A stretch of DNA of 64,000 nt, taken from NCBI RefSeq assembly GCF_000484535.1, contig NC_022600.1, positions 1,116,001 to 1,180,000 on the forward strand, written 5' to 3'. Positions 37,170 to 45,427 of this stretch are shown here, one piece after another. The position numbers and the translations under genes are program-made. How positions within the stretch are numbered: position 1 is the first letter of the stretch; every line of letters begins with the position of its first letter. The notes under the pieces are model-generated. The model was given only the letters and a program-made list of their open reading frames with translations. It was not told the DNA's origin and searched no databases. This DNA is from Gloeobacter kilaueensis JS1 (GTDB lineage Bacteria > Cyanobacteriota > Cyanobacteriia > Gloeobacterales > Gloeobacteraceae).

Positions 37170-38003
37170 TCAGCGCCCCTGGTCGGCAACTGTCCTGGGG
37201 CTCCCGGCATGCATCCCCAGAGCAACACCGACCAGTCTCTGCCAGAGCCCGTCCGGCAGCAATCCGCGTAGCAGCAGGTACGGTCCGGGCTGGGCCGGGT
37301 AGCGCAACCGGGACGACCCGTCGGTGGCAGCCCGGTAGATCACCTTTGCCACCCCCTCGGGGCCGGGCAAGCGGTCATCCAGTTGCCGGGCCATCTCCTG
37401 AAAGCGCCGCAGCGGCCCTTCGTAGGCAGGGTGGGAGGCCCACTGCTGGGAGCGCGAGAGGAAGTCGGTTCGCGTGCCGCCGGGCTCCACCAGCTTGACC
37501 TGGATACCAAAAGGCAGCAGTTCGAAGCGCAGGGATTCCGATAGCCCTTCGACTGCAAACTTGGTGGCATGGTAGGCGCAGCCGAAGGGAAAAGCCAGCC
37601 GACCGCCGATCGAAGAAACGTTGACGATCGTGCCGCCCCGCTCGCGCAGCACCGGCAGCACCAGGCGAGTGACCGCAGCAAGACCAAAGACGTTCGTATG
37701 GAACTGATGCTCCAGTTGCTCCGGGGCAATGCCCTCCAGGGGCCCGTTCAAACCGTACCCCGCGTTGTTGACGAGTACGTCGATCGCGCCAAATTGTGCG
37801 ACTACCTGCTCGACAGCACCGCCGATCGTCTGCTCGTCGGTAACGTCCAGCCGGGGTGTGACCACCTTTCCTGCCATCCGGGGAAATGTCAGCTCCCCCC
37901 GGCGCGAGGTCGCCGCCACATTCCAGCCCGCCCGCGCAAATACTTCAGCGGTTGCCCGACCGATCCCACTCGAACTTCCCGTGATCAGTACCGTCCTTGC
38001 CAT
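37170..38003 (-). CDS. Short-chain dehydrogenase/reductase
   Basis: This 277-residue SDR has the nucleotide-binding ITGSSSGIGRATAEVF, NNAGYG, catalytic Ser in NVSSIGG and YHATKFAVEG (Tyr and Lys). It is a classical SDR with unknown substrate. ATG 38003 is favoured over the upstream TTG 38021. It is divergent from a marR gene, and the shared promoter carries a strong palindrome, so it is probably repressed by that regulator and released by an aromatic or oxidative ligand. Confidence 0.9.
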   Translation of the reverse strand: MARTVLITGSSSGIGRATAEVFARAGWNVAATSRRGELTFPRMAGKVVTPRLDVTDEQTIGGAVEQVVAQFGAIDVLVNNAGYGLNGPLEGIAPEQLEHQFHTNVFGLAAVTRLVLPVLRERGGTIVNVSSIGGRLAFPFGCAYHATKFAVEGLSESLRFELLPFGIQVKLVEPGGTRTDFLSRSQQWASHPAYEGPLRRFQEMARQLDDRLPGPEGVAKVIYRAATDGSSRLRYPAQPGPYLLLRGLLPDGLWQRLVGVALGMHAGSPRTVADQGR

Positions 38004-38021
38004 CGCCAGAGCTTTAATCAA

Positions 38022-38056
38022 ATTACGATTTTCATAATATACGAATTTCGTATAAT
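38022..38056. promoter_or_regulatory. MarR-type operator and divergent promoters
   Basis: A perfect dyad TATACGAA-T-TTCGTATA spans 38038-38054. It abuts an imperfect one (ATTACGA-TTT-TCATAAT, 38022-38038); their centres are about 16 bp apart. TATAAT at 38051-38056 is a plausible -10 for marR, and TATTATG on the minus strand overlaps the other side as a -10 for the SDR gene. A bound MarR dimer would thus cover both promoters. Confidence 0.7.
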
Positions 38057-38110
38057 TGGCGATAGGTCTGCCCGGTTGTCGCGGGGGTGAGCTTCCGGTA
38101 TGGTGTGCCC

Positions 38111-38581
38111 ATGTCGAGCATGGCGATCACCGAGGAGCAGCTCGTACTGCTCTACCAGTCAGTGCAGCAGCTGATCCGCAGCCTGAAGGTAGCCCAGCCC
38201 CAGGGGCGCGGAGGTGGGGAGGGTTTGAACCCGACCGACCAGCAGGCTCTGACCCTGATCGGCGAGAGCGGTCCATGCACCCTGGGCGAGGTCGCCGAGA
38301 GCCTGGGTGTGCCGCTCTCGACAGCCAGTAGTGCTGTCGAGCGGCTGGTGCAAAAAGGGCTGGTCGAGCGCAGTCGCGTCGCCTCGAATCGACGGATCGT
38401 CCGCCTTGCATTGACCGCTGCGGGCAAAGCGATGTTCGCCGAGGTAGCCCGCGAGCAGTTGCACCAGTGCCAGGCGATGCTGGAAGCCCTCGATGGACCG
38501 GAGCGCGAGGTCTTCATCGCTTTGATGGCCAAGATCGCAAGCCGGACCGCCCCGGCCCCCACCTTGAGAGCCGATTTGTGA
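38111..38581 (+). CDS. MarR family transcriptional regulator
   Basis: A 156-residue winged-helix regulator: TLGEVAESLGVPLSTASSAVERLVQKGLVERSR is the helix-turn-helix and start of the wing, flanked by dimerisation helices. Starts are ambiguous: GTG 38087, ATG 38111 or ATG 38120; I use 38111 because it is the first ATG. It is divergent from the SDR gene across a MarR-like operator and probably represses both itself and that gene. Confidence 0.85.
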   Translation: MSSMAITEEQLVLLYQSVQQLIRSLKVAQPQGRGGGEGLNPTDQQALTLIGESGPCTLGEVAESLGVPLSTASSAVERLVQKGLVERSRVASNRRIVRLALTAAGKAMFAEVAREQLHQCQAMLEALDGPEREVFIALMAKIASRTAPAPTLRADL

Positions 38582-38583
38582 GC

Positions 38584-39708
38584 TTACGAGCCGCCCTCGC
38601 CCTTGACCTCCGTCCAGGTGCGGTCCCAGAGGGGCGTCTCGCTGCCTTTGTCCTCGACGGGCTGGGCACGCTTTAAGAAGGCGGGGTCGGGGTTGGTGGC
38701 AGGAGAAGCCATATAGGCGCTGTAGAGCTTTGGCTCTGTTCGCCTGAGCAGTTCGAGGGCGGAGCGGTTCGGGTTGGAGTACGGGTACGCCTGGGTGATG
38801 AGAATACCTGCTTCCGGGCTCAGCGAAAAGTTGATGAACGCGAGGGCCGCCTCCTTGTGGCTTGCTCCCTTTGGAATCGCCCAGTTGTCGTGCCAGATGC
38901 CACACCCTTCTTGAGGACACAGATAGCGGATCGCCGGATCTTCGCGCTGGGCGAGGGCCGCCTCACCGTTCCAGACCATCCCGAGCCAGGCTTCGCCGGA
39001 AAGAAGGGCTGTCTTCGGGCTGTCGCTGTCGAAGAGCTTGATGTTGGGGCGCAGGCGCAGTAGCTTCGCCTGCGCTGCCCGAAGCTGGCTGGGGTCTTTG
39101 GTGTTCTTGTCGTAGCCCAGGCTCTGCAGGGCCATGCCCAGCACCTCGTACTCGTCGTCAAGGAGCACCACTTTGCCTTTGAAGGCCGGATCCCACAGAT
39201 CCGCCCAGCGGGTAATCGGGCGCTGGAGTTTGCGGGTGTTGACAGCAAGACCCACCGTTCCCCACTGGTAGGGCACCGTAAAGCGATTACCCGGATCGTA
39301 GGGGGGGTTTTTGAAGCTTGAATCGATGTTTTTGAAGTTGGGCAATCTTGCCGGGTCGAGCGCCTCCAGTTGTTGCTGCTTTTTGAGAATATCGACGGTG
39401 TAATCGCTCACGATAATCAGGTCGTAGCCTTTGCCTCCGGCCTGCAACTTGGCGAGCAGTTCTTCGTTGGAGGAGAAGGTGTCGTAGTTGACCTTGATGC
39501 CGGTCTTGCTGGTAAATTCATCGAGCATTTTCGGAGGAATGTACTCCGACCAGGCGTAGAGGTTTAATTGTTTTTGGGCGGGCGAGCCGCTGGTGGAGCC
39601 GCAGGCGGTGAGGAGAGCGACCACCAGCAACAAAAGCAGAACGACGGGCGGGCGAAACAGGCGCAGCATCGGCAACAATCGAAGATTCTTGCCCAGACGA
39701 TAGGCCAT
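38584..39708 (-). CDS. PotD-like polyamine-binding lipoprotein (orphan)
   Basis: This 374-residue protein has a lipobox (LLTAC, about residues 32-36) and the PotD/PotF pattern NLYAWSEYIPPKMLDEF, VNYDTFSSNEELLAKLQ, DLIIVSDYTV and VPYQWGTVGLAVN. It would bind spermidine or putrescine outside the inner membrane. No potABC genes are nearby, so it depends on distant permease and ATPase genes. ATG 39708 has AGGAG upstream. It converges with marR with only 2 nt between stops. Confidence 0.88.
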   Translation of the reverse strand: MAYRLGKNLRLLPMLRLFRPPVVLLLLLVVALLTACGSTSGSPAQKQLNLYAWSEYIPPKMLDEFTSKTGIKVNYDTFSSNEELLAKLQAGGKGYDLIIVSDYTVDILKKQQQLEALDPARLPNFKNIDSSFKNPPYDPGNRFTVPYQWGTVGLAVNTRKLQRPITRWADLWDPAFKGKVVLLDDEYEVLGMALQSLGYDKNTKDPSQLRAAQAKLLRLRPNIKLFDSDSPKTALLSGEAWLGMVWNGEAALAQREDPAIRYLCPQEGCGIWHDNWAIPKGASHKEAALAFINFSLSPEAGILITQAYPYSNPNRSALELLRRTEPKLYSAYMASPATNPDPAFLKRAQPVEDKGSETPLWDRTWTEVKGEGGS

Positions 39709-39759
39709 CTTGCTTGCTCCTGTACAGAGGGAAAGCTTCTGGGGCTGTAGGCTGGGAGC

Positions 39760-40728
39760 ATGGCGACGCTGATTACCGGTGCATCGGGATTTTTAGGCAA
39801 ACAGCTGGCGCTGCGCCTGCTCAAGGAGGGCCGGGCTGTCACCTACCTGGGCCGCCGGGCTGTAGGCGAGCTGGACCAGTGGGGGGCCACCTATATAAGT
39901 GGCGATATCACCGACGCCGGTGCCGTCGAGCGGGCGATGGCCGGAGTCAAGCGCGTCTTTCACCTGGCGGCCTGGTTTGACCTGGGCATCCGCGAACCTG
40001 AGAAGATGGAGCGCATCAACGTCGGCGGTACGCGCAACGTGCTCGGTGCCGCCCTTGCTCACAAAGTCGAGCGGGTGGTCTATTCGAGCACGGTCGGCAT
40101 CTTTCATCCCACCAGCGGCATTGCCACCGAAAAGACGCCGGTGAGCGAAAAGCACCTCTCGCACTACACGCGCACCAAAGCCCAGGCCCACGCCGTCGCC
40201 CTCGAATTGTTTGCCCAGGGCTGTCCGGTGGTGATCGCCCTGCCGGGCTACGTCTACGGCCCGGCGAGCGACGGGCTTTTTGGCCGCCTGGTGCGTCAGT
40301 TTCTGGCGGGCGAACTGCCGGCGGTGGTGGGAGCGGAGCAGCGCTCGAGCTACGTCCACGTCGATGACGTCGTCGAAGGGCTGCTGCTTGTCGAGGCAAA
40401 GGGCGTTCCCGGCCAGTCCTACATCCTGGCGGGCGAGGCGATGAATCTGCGCGAATGGTTCAAGCTGGCCGCCGAAGTGAGCGCAAAAGCGGCCCCGGCC
40501 CTCGAGTTGCCGCTCTGGGCGCTCTACCCGGTCGCATTTTTTTCGGACTGGTTTTCGAGCATCGGCGGTCCCAATTCGGTGATCACCCGCGAGGCCCTCG
40601 ACTACCTGCAGGGAGATCTGGTGGCCTCCGCAGCGCGGGCCGAACGGGAATTGCAGTGGCACTCCCGGCCCCTGGTTCCGGCGATGGCCGAGACAATCCG
40701 CTGGTATCAGGAGCATCCAGGATCTTGA
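39760..40728 (+). CDS. NAD-dependent epimerase/dehydratase (HpnA/DFR-like)
   Basis: The 322-residue extended SDR has the Rossmann motif ITGASGFLGKQLALRL, SSTVGIF with catalytic Ser/Thr, and HYTRTKAQAH with Tyr and Lys, followed by PGYVYGP and SSYVHVDDVVEGLLL. The pattern resembles dihydroflavonol reductase-like and hopanoid-associated sugar epimerases; the substrate is not identifiable. Its stop overlaps the ATG of the following recombinase gene (TGATG), indicating coupled translation. Confidence 0.85.
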   Translation: MATLITGASGFLGKQLALRLLKEGRAVTYLGRRAVGELDQWGATYISGDITDAGAVERAMAGVKRVFHLAAWFDLGIREPEKMERINVGGTRNVLGAALAHKVERVVYSSTVGIFHPTSGIATEKTPVSEKHLSHYTRTKAQAHAVALELFAQGCPVVIALPGYVYGPASDGLFGRLVRQFLAGELPAVVGAEQRSSYVHVDDVVEGLLLVEAKGVPGQSYILAGEAMNLREWFKLAAEVSAKAAPALELPLWALYPVAFFSDWFSSIGGPNSVITREALDYLQGDLVASAARAERELQWHSRPLVPAMAETIRWYQEHPGS

Positions 40729-41579
40729 TGGAACTTCCCGAGGCGATCGAGCACTGGCTGGATAACCTGATTGCTTCCGGAGAGCTGGCGAGCAACACAC
40801 TTCGAGCCTACCAGGGAGATCTCGATGATTTTGTACGCTTTGTCGAGAGCGAAAAAGCCGACTGGGCTACTCTCGACGCCGCTGCCGCCCAGAGCTTTGC
40901 CTGTGCCCTCAAGCAGCAACACCTGAGCACTGCCTCGATCGCCCGCAAACTGGCAGCGCTGCGCTCGTTCTACCGCCATGCCGGATCTCAAGGCTGGGTC
41001 GCGGGCGATCCTGCCGCCCGGATCCCCACTTTAAGTGCAGCGCTAGGCCGCAATCTGCCCCGCGTTCTGAGCGTCGCCGAGGTGACAGCCCTCATCGATG
41101 GCAGCCCCTCGCCCTTCGAGCGGGCTGTGCTCGAACTGCTCTACAGCGCCGGGCTCAAGGCCAACGAGCTGTGCGAGCTGCAGCGGGGGGATCTGTCGTT
41201 TGCCGAGGCGTACCTGTGTCTGAAAAGTAGCAGTGGCCGCGAGCGGGTCGTACCGCTCCTGGACACTACCCTCGAAGCGGTGAGCCGCTACCTGGAGACG
41301 CTGCCTGCTCCCCGACAGCCGCTTTTTAGCACTCCCCAGGGCCGTCCCCTCAACCGCTTTGCCCTTTATCGGCTGGTGCGCGAGGCGGCTGTCCGCGCCG
41401 GTATTGGCTGGCCGGTCACCCCCGATACCCTGCGCCATAGCCTGGCGGTCCACCTGCTCGAAGGGGGGGCGGACCTGGCTACAGTCCAGGAACTGTTGGG
41501 CCACGCCAGCATCGCCACCACCGAGATCTACAGCCGCCTTGCCCGCAACCGTGCGCCGCTTTCAGCGAAAGATCGCTGA
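40728..41579 (+). CDS. XerC/XerD-like tyrosine recombinase with altered active site
   Basis: The 283-residue protein has the SAM-like N-terminal domain (about 1-90) and a catalytic domain ending LRHSLAVHLLEGGADLATVQELLGHASIATTEIYS, a near-canonical box II with His, Arg, His and Tyr region. But two usual residues differ: the Arg of GLRxxEL is Lys (LLYSAGLKANEL) and the His of PHTLRHS is Asp (TPDTLRHS). The catalytic Lys position is also shifted (LKSSSGRERVVPL). The tyrosine remains. It may be a weakened or specialised recombinase; the chromosomal dif system usually needs an intact set. It is coupled to the epimerase gene. Confidence 0.85.
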   Translation: MELPEAIEHWLDNLIASGELASNTLRAYQGDLDDFVRFVESEKADWATLDAAAAQSFACALKQQHLSTASIARKLAALRSFYRHAGSQGWVAGDPAARIPTLSAALGRNLPRVLSVAEVTALIDGSPSPFERAVLELLYSAGLKANELCELQRGDLSFAEAYLCLKSSSGRERVVPLLDTTLEAVSRYLETLPAPRQPLFSTPQGRPLNRFALYRLVREAAVRAGIGWPVTPDTLRHSLAVHLLEGGADLATVQELLGHASIATTEIYSRLARNRAPLSAKDR

Positions 41580-42245
41580 GGCGACATTTTTGACTGCAGG
41601 CAGCCGCTCCCGGTGCTCCCGGCTTTGCTGGCGGAGATAAAAGACCAGACCGACGTAGAGCAGATCGAAGCCGAAGATGGCAACGAACATAAACGGCAGC
41701 ACAAGCGAAGCTTTTGTGATCGGGGCAAAAAGATAAAAGGCGAGGGAGGCGCAGGCGGTGCCTGAAAGCTTGCAGACAGCGATCGTCAGCGACTGGCCGC
41801 GCAGCGAGCGGCGGCGGTAGAGCATGACGACAAACAGCACCGACATCAGCAGGTTCTGACCAAAGGCGGCGTAGGCACCGGCTGGATCGTGAAATTCGAG
41901 CGAGACGAAAAGCACCATGCAGAAGGCCGTTACGAGAACCAGCCCGGCAAAGCCATAGAGGGCTCCCTTGCGCAGATCGGCAAATTCTCGTGGCCCGTAG
42001 CGGACGAGCTGAAAGGCGATGAGCAGATCCAGAGCGAACCACAGAACATCGATCGTGCGCTGAAAGGGCTTGTGGGGCAAAACGAACGAGAAGATGAACT
42101 CCCAACTCAGATTGGCTGCGAGGGCCGCAAGCGGCATCCCGTAGGTCTTGTCAGCAAAACCCTGACGGATGATGAGCAGGTAGGTCGCAATCCAGAACAG
42201 GCCGGAGGCGAGCATCAGCAGTACGTACATGGAATGATTTTCCAC
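41562..42245 (-). CDS. Seven-helix membrane protein, PaxB/Pyr4-like terpene cyclase family
   Basis: About seven transmembrane helices fill 227 residues. GMPLAALAANLSWEFIFSF has an acidic Glu49 in a WEF motif, and IFGFDLLYVGLVF near the C-terminus carries an Asp (about 193). These two acidic positions recall the Glu and Asp required in fungal transmembrane terpene cyclases (Pyr4, PaxB). Bacterial homologues of this superfamily exist but most are unassigned. No isoprenoid-pathway gene adjoins it. It converges with the recombinase gene and overlaps it by 18 nt. The function is an inference from motif only. Confidence 0.65.
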   Translation of the reverse strand: MENHSMYVLLMLASGLFWIATYLLIIRQGFADKTYGMPLAALAANLSWEFIFSFVLPHKPFQRTIDVLWFALDLLIAFQLVRYGPREFADLRKGALYGFAGLVLVTAFCMVLFVSLEFHDPAGAYAAFGQNLLMSVLFVVMLYRRRSLRGQSLTIAVCKLSGTACASLAFYLFAPITKASLVLPFMFVAIFGFDLLYVGLVFYLRQQSREHRERLPAVKNVASAIFR

Positions 42246-42341
42246 TTCTCTACCAGCTAAAGCGCAAAGCAGCCGCAGGCCAGGCCAGCGACCGACAGCC
42301 CCCCGGATCTAGCATGGAAGAAGGGAGGCCAGGCCAGAGCG

Positions 42342-42605
42342 ATGAAACATCAGCGCCGCTGCATCAGTTGCCGACGCCTGGACGATCGCGCCAGCTTCTG
42401 GCGGATTGTCCGGGTCCACCCCGGCTGGCAGATACAATTGAACAGGGGAATGGGTCGCTCGGCTTACCTGTGTCCCTGCGAGGAATGCCTGCGGCAGGCG
42501 CAGCGCAAAAATCGGCTGGCGCGGGCGCTCAAGGCGCGAGTAGATGAGACATTCTACGAGCTGTTGCGCTGCGAGTTGGCTAAGATCGCAAAGCCTGAGA
42601 CATGA
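42342..42605 (+). CDS. ylxR: YlxR family RNA-binding protein
   Basis: The 87-residue protein has the signature CISCRR at the N-terminus and [13 protein letters not shown], with four possible zinc cysteines. YlxR (DUF448) binds RNA, and in Bacillus it is encoded next to infB in the nusA operon; here it precedes infB by 37 nt, while nusA is not in the window. AAGGGAGG lies upstream of ATG 42342. Confidence 0.9.
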   Translation: MKHQRRCISCRRLDDRASFWRIVRVHPGWQIQLNRGMGRSAYLCPCEECLRQAQRKNRLARALKARVDETFYELLRCELAKIAKPET

Positions 42606-42642
42606 GCGACCGTTGCACCAGAATCTAGTGGAGGGCCAGTGT

Positions 42643-45306
42643 ATGACCAATGCGAACATGCAAGGAAAAGTACGAATCTACGACCTGGCTCGCGACCTCA
42701 AACGGGACAACCGGGATGTGATGGCAGTATGCCAGCGTCTGGGTATTCCGCACAAGTCCCACAGCAGCACAATTTCCGAAGAAGAAGCCGAGCGCATCCG
42801 CGAAACTTTTCAGCGGGGTCTGCCCCCTGGTGGCAGCAAAAAAGAGAAGATCCAGCAGCAGGGAGCGGCCAATGCCAACAAACAACAAATTCTCGAAGTG
42901 CGTCGGCCCCCAGCCGGTTATCAGCCGGCTATCAAAGAGGTACCGGTGATCGCAGCTGTCAATCCTCCCCGGCCAGTGGTCATCGAGTCCCCAAGCCCTG
43001 TGCCGACCATCGTCGTCAGTGAGCCACCCACCCGGCCCCTCGTCGAGGAGCAGCCGCTGGCAGCCACAGCCTCCGTTCCTGAACTGGTCGCAGAACCCGC
43101 CATCGCCGAAAGCCCGGCCCCGGTTCTGGTGAACCCAGAAATCGTCGAGGCGGTACCGGAGGAAGCGCCAGTTCCCCAGCCAGTCGCGAGAGACACCGAA
43201 GCTCCCCGCCCCGCCCCGAGTCAACCTGTACGGCCCGCCGCCAATCCGCCTGCCGACAACAACCGGCGCGAGGAGCGCCGGGCAGCGCAGCCCGCTCAGC
43301 CGTCGGGACGCGCCGACAACCGCCGGGGTGGCCCGGTGATCAGTCCCAACCGGGGAGGCCAGAACCGACCAGTCGCCGCCCAACCCACAGCACCCAGCCC
43401 GAGTGCCGGACGCTCCGGCTCGGGGATCGCCAAAAAGGGCACCCAGGCCCGGCCCAATACCGGGCGACCGAACGGGCCGATGCGCCGTCGCGACGAGCGC
43501 GAAGTCCAGGTGAGCGAAGAGCAGCCAAAGCAGATCGTCTTGAACGGCAATATTTCCGTGCAGGATCTGGCAGCGCGGATGCATGTTCCGACCACCGAGA
43601 TCATCAAGGCGCTCTTTATGAAGAGTGTGATGGTCAATATCAACCAGACCCTCGATCAGCCCACCGCCGAACTGGTGGCCCGCGAACTCGGCTTCGAGGT
43701 GCAGACCGAGCAGACTGTCACCCAGACCACCAGGACCGAAATGCTCGATCTCGAAGATATCGAAAGTCTTGAGCCGCGCCCGCCGGTGGTGACGATCATG
43801 GGCCACGTCGATCATGGCAAGACTTCGCTGCTCGATGCCGTCCGCTCAGCGCGGGTCGCCGAGGGCGAAGCCGGTGGCATCACCCAGCACATCGGTGCCT
43901 ACCAGATACAGATTTCCGGTGAAGAGGGCGAGCGCAAGCTGACTTTTCTCGATACACCGGGCCACGAGGCGTTCACCGCCATGCGCGCTCGCGGTGCCAA
44001 AGTCACCGACATCACGGTGCTGGTGGTGGCCGCCGACGACGGTGTCAAACCCCAGACCGTCGAGGCGATCAACCACGCCAAGGCCGCCGGTGTTCCGATC
44101 GTCGTCGCGATCAACAAGATCGACAAACCCGACGCCAACCCCGACCGCGTCAAGCAGGAACTCACCGAGTACGAACTGGTGCCCGAGGAGTGGGGCGGCA
44201 AGACGGTGATGGTGCCGGTGAGCGCCAAGCAAAAGCTCAACCTCGATCTGCTCCTTGAGAACCTGCTGCTGGTAGCGGACTACGAACTGGACCTGCAGGC
44301 CAACCCCAACCGCGAAGCCAAAGGCACGATCATCGAGGCCAACCTCGACAAGTCGCGGGGTCCGGTCGCCACCGCTCTTGTGCAAAATGGCACCCTGCAC
44401 CTGGGCGACATTCTGGTCGTGGGTGCCATCTACGGCAAGGTGCGCGCCCTCTACGACGATCGGGGCAACCGGGTCGATTCCGCTCCGCCCTCGACGCCTG
44501 TGCAGGTGCTGGGCCTCACCGAGGTGCCCCAGGCCGGTGACGAGTTCGAGGTCTACTCCGACGAGCGCGAGGCGAGGCGCATCGCCGACGAGCGCGCCCG
44601 CAAGCTGCGCGAAAGCCGGCTGCTGGAGCAGGCGGCGGCCCGCAGTGCCCGCGTCTCGCTCGGTTCCTTCTCTGCCAAGGCCAAAGAAGGCGAACTCAAA
44701 GAACTCAACATCATCCTGCGCGCCGACGTTCAAGGTTCGGTCGAGGCGATTCGCGCCTCGATCGAAAAGCTGCCCCAAAACAAGGTACAACTGCGCGTGC
44801 TCCAGGCGGCTCCCGGCGAAGTCTCCGAAACCGACATCGATCTGGCTGCTGCCTCCAACGCCGTCATCCTCGCCTTCAACACCACCTTTGCGAGTGGAGC
44901 GAGGCAGGCGGCGGAGCAGGCTGGGGTGGACGTGCGCGAGTACGACGTGATCTACAAGCTGCTCGAGGACGTGCAGCTGGCGATGGAAGGTCTGCTCGAT
45001 CCAGAACTGATCGAGGAGCCGCTCGGTACCGCCGAGGTGCGCCAGGTCTTCCCCGTGGGCAAGGGCCAGGTGGCAGGCTGCTACGTGCGCGAGGGCAAAT
45101 TGCTGCGCAACGCCCAGATGCGCGTGCGCCGGGGCAAGGATGTCGTCTTCGAGGGCCACATCGATTCGCTCAAGCGCTTCCGCGAGGATGCCAAAGAAGT
45201 GGCGACCGGCTTCGAGTGCGGCGTCGGCAGCGACAAGTTTGCCTCCTGGCAGGTGGGCGATCTGATCGACTGCTTCCGGATGGTCACCCAAAAGCGCACA
45301 CTCTAA
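42643..45306 (+). CDS. infB: Translation initiation factor IF-2
   Basis: This 887-residue GTPase positions initiator tRNA on the 30S subunit. The N-terminal ~330 residues are Pro/Ala/Arg-rich and low-complexity (a family trait) after an IF2_N helix ([14 protein letters not shown]). The G domain has [22 protein letters not shown] and NKIDKPD, followed by domains II, III and the tRNA-binding C2 ([17 protein letters not shown]). ATG 42643 has GGAGG 9 nt upstream; the frame is open upstream and overlaps ylxR but lacks similarity. A strong hairpin follows. Confidence 0.96.
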   Translation: MTNANMQGKVRIYDLARDLKRDNRDVMAVCQRLGIPHKSHSSTISEEEAERIRETFQRGLPPGGSKKEKIQQQGAANANKQQILEVRRPPAGYQPAIKEVPVIAAVNPPRPVVIESPSPVPTIVVSEPPTRPLVEEQPLAATASVPELVAEPAIAESPAPVLVNPEIVEAVPEEAPVPQPVARDTEAPRPAPSQPVRPAANPPADNNRREERRAAQPAQPSGRADNRRGGPVISPNRGGQNRPVAAQPTAPSPSAGRSGSGIAKKGTQARPNTGRPNGPMRRRDEREVQVSEEQPKQIVLNGNISVQDLAARMHVPTTEIIKALFMKSVMVNINQTLDQPTAELVARELGFEVQTEQTVTQTTRTEMLDLEDIESLEPRPPVVTIMGHVDHGKTSLLDAVRSARVAEGEAGGITQHIGAYQIQISGEEGERKLTFLDTPGHEAFTAMRARGAKVTDITVLVVAADDGVKPQTVEAINHAKAAGVPIVVAINKIDKPDANPDRVKQELTEYELVPEEWGGKTVMVPVSAKQKLNLDLLLENLLLVADYELDLQANPNREAKGTIIEANLDKSRGPVATALVQNGTLHLGDILVVGAIYGKVRALYDDRGNRVDSAPPSTPVQVLGLTEVPQAGDEFEVYSDEREARRIADERARKLRESRLLEQAAARSARVSLGSFSAKAKEGELKELNIILRADVQGSVEAIRASIEKLPQNKVQLRVLQAAPGEVSETDIDLAAASNAVILAFNTTFASGARQAAEQAGVDVREYDVIYKLLEDVQLAMEGLLDPELIEEPLGTAEVRQVFPVGKGQVAGCYVREGKLLRNAQMRVRRGKDVVFEGHIDSLKRFREDAKEVATGFECGVGSDKFASWQVGDLIDCFRMVTQKRTL

Positions 45307-45322
45307 CGGCTAACCGTGATTC

Positions 45323-45357
45323 AAGCCCGCGACGGGGAAGCCGTCGCGGGCTTCTTG
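45323..45357 (+). terminator. Hairpin after infB
   Basis: Perfect 13-bp arms (AAGCCCGCGACGG, 45323-45335, and CCGTCGCGGGCTT, 45341-45353) around a 5-nt loop. The downstream T content is low (CTTGG after the stem), so it is a stable hairpin but only a moderate rho-independent terminator. Confidence 0.7.
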
Positions 45358-45427
45358 GTCAAACCTTAACCTGGGCCGTCTACTGTGCTCTTGCAGCGAC
45401 AGTGCAAGCGTACCGGAGGAGTGGGTT

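Noticed and set aside
43846-45291. Long minus-strand open frame opposite infB
   Set aside because: It is His- and Gly-rich, without domain features, and wholly inside IF-2.
45390-45408. CTTGCA/TGCAAG hairpin upstream of the TonB receptor as a riboswitch
   Set aside because: A 6-bp stem with 7-nt loop; no conserved riboswitch elements such as a cobalamin box are seen.
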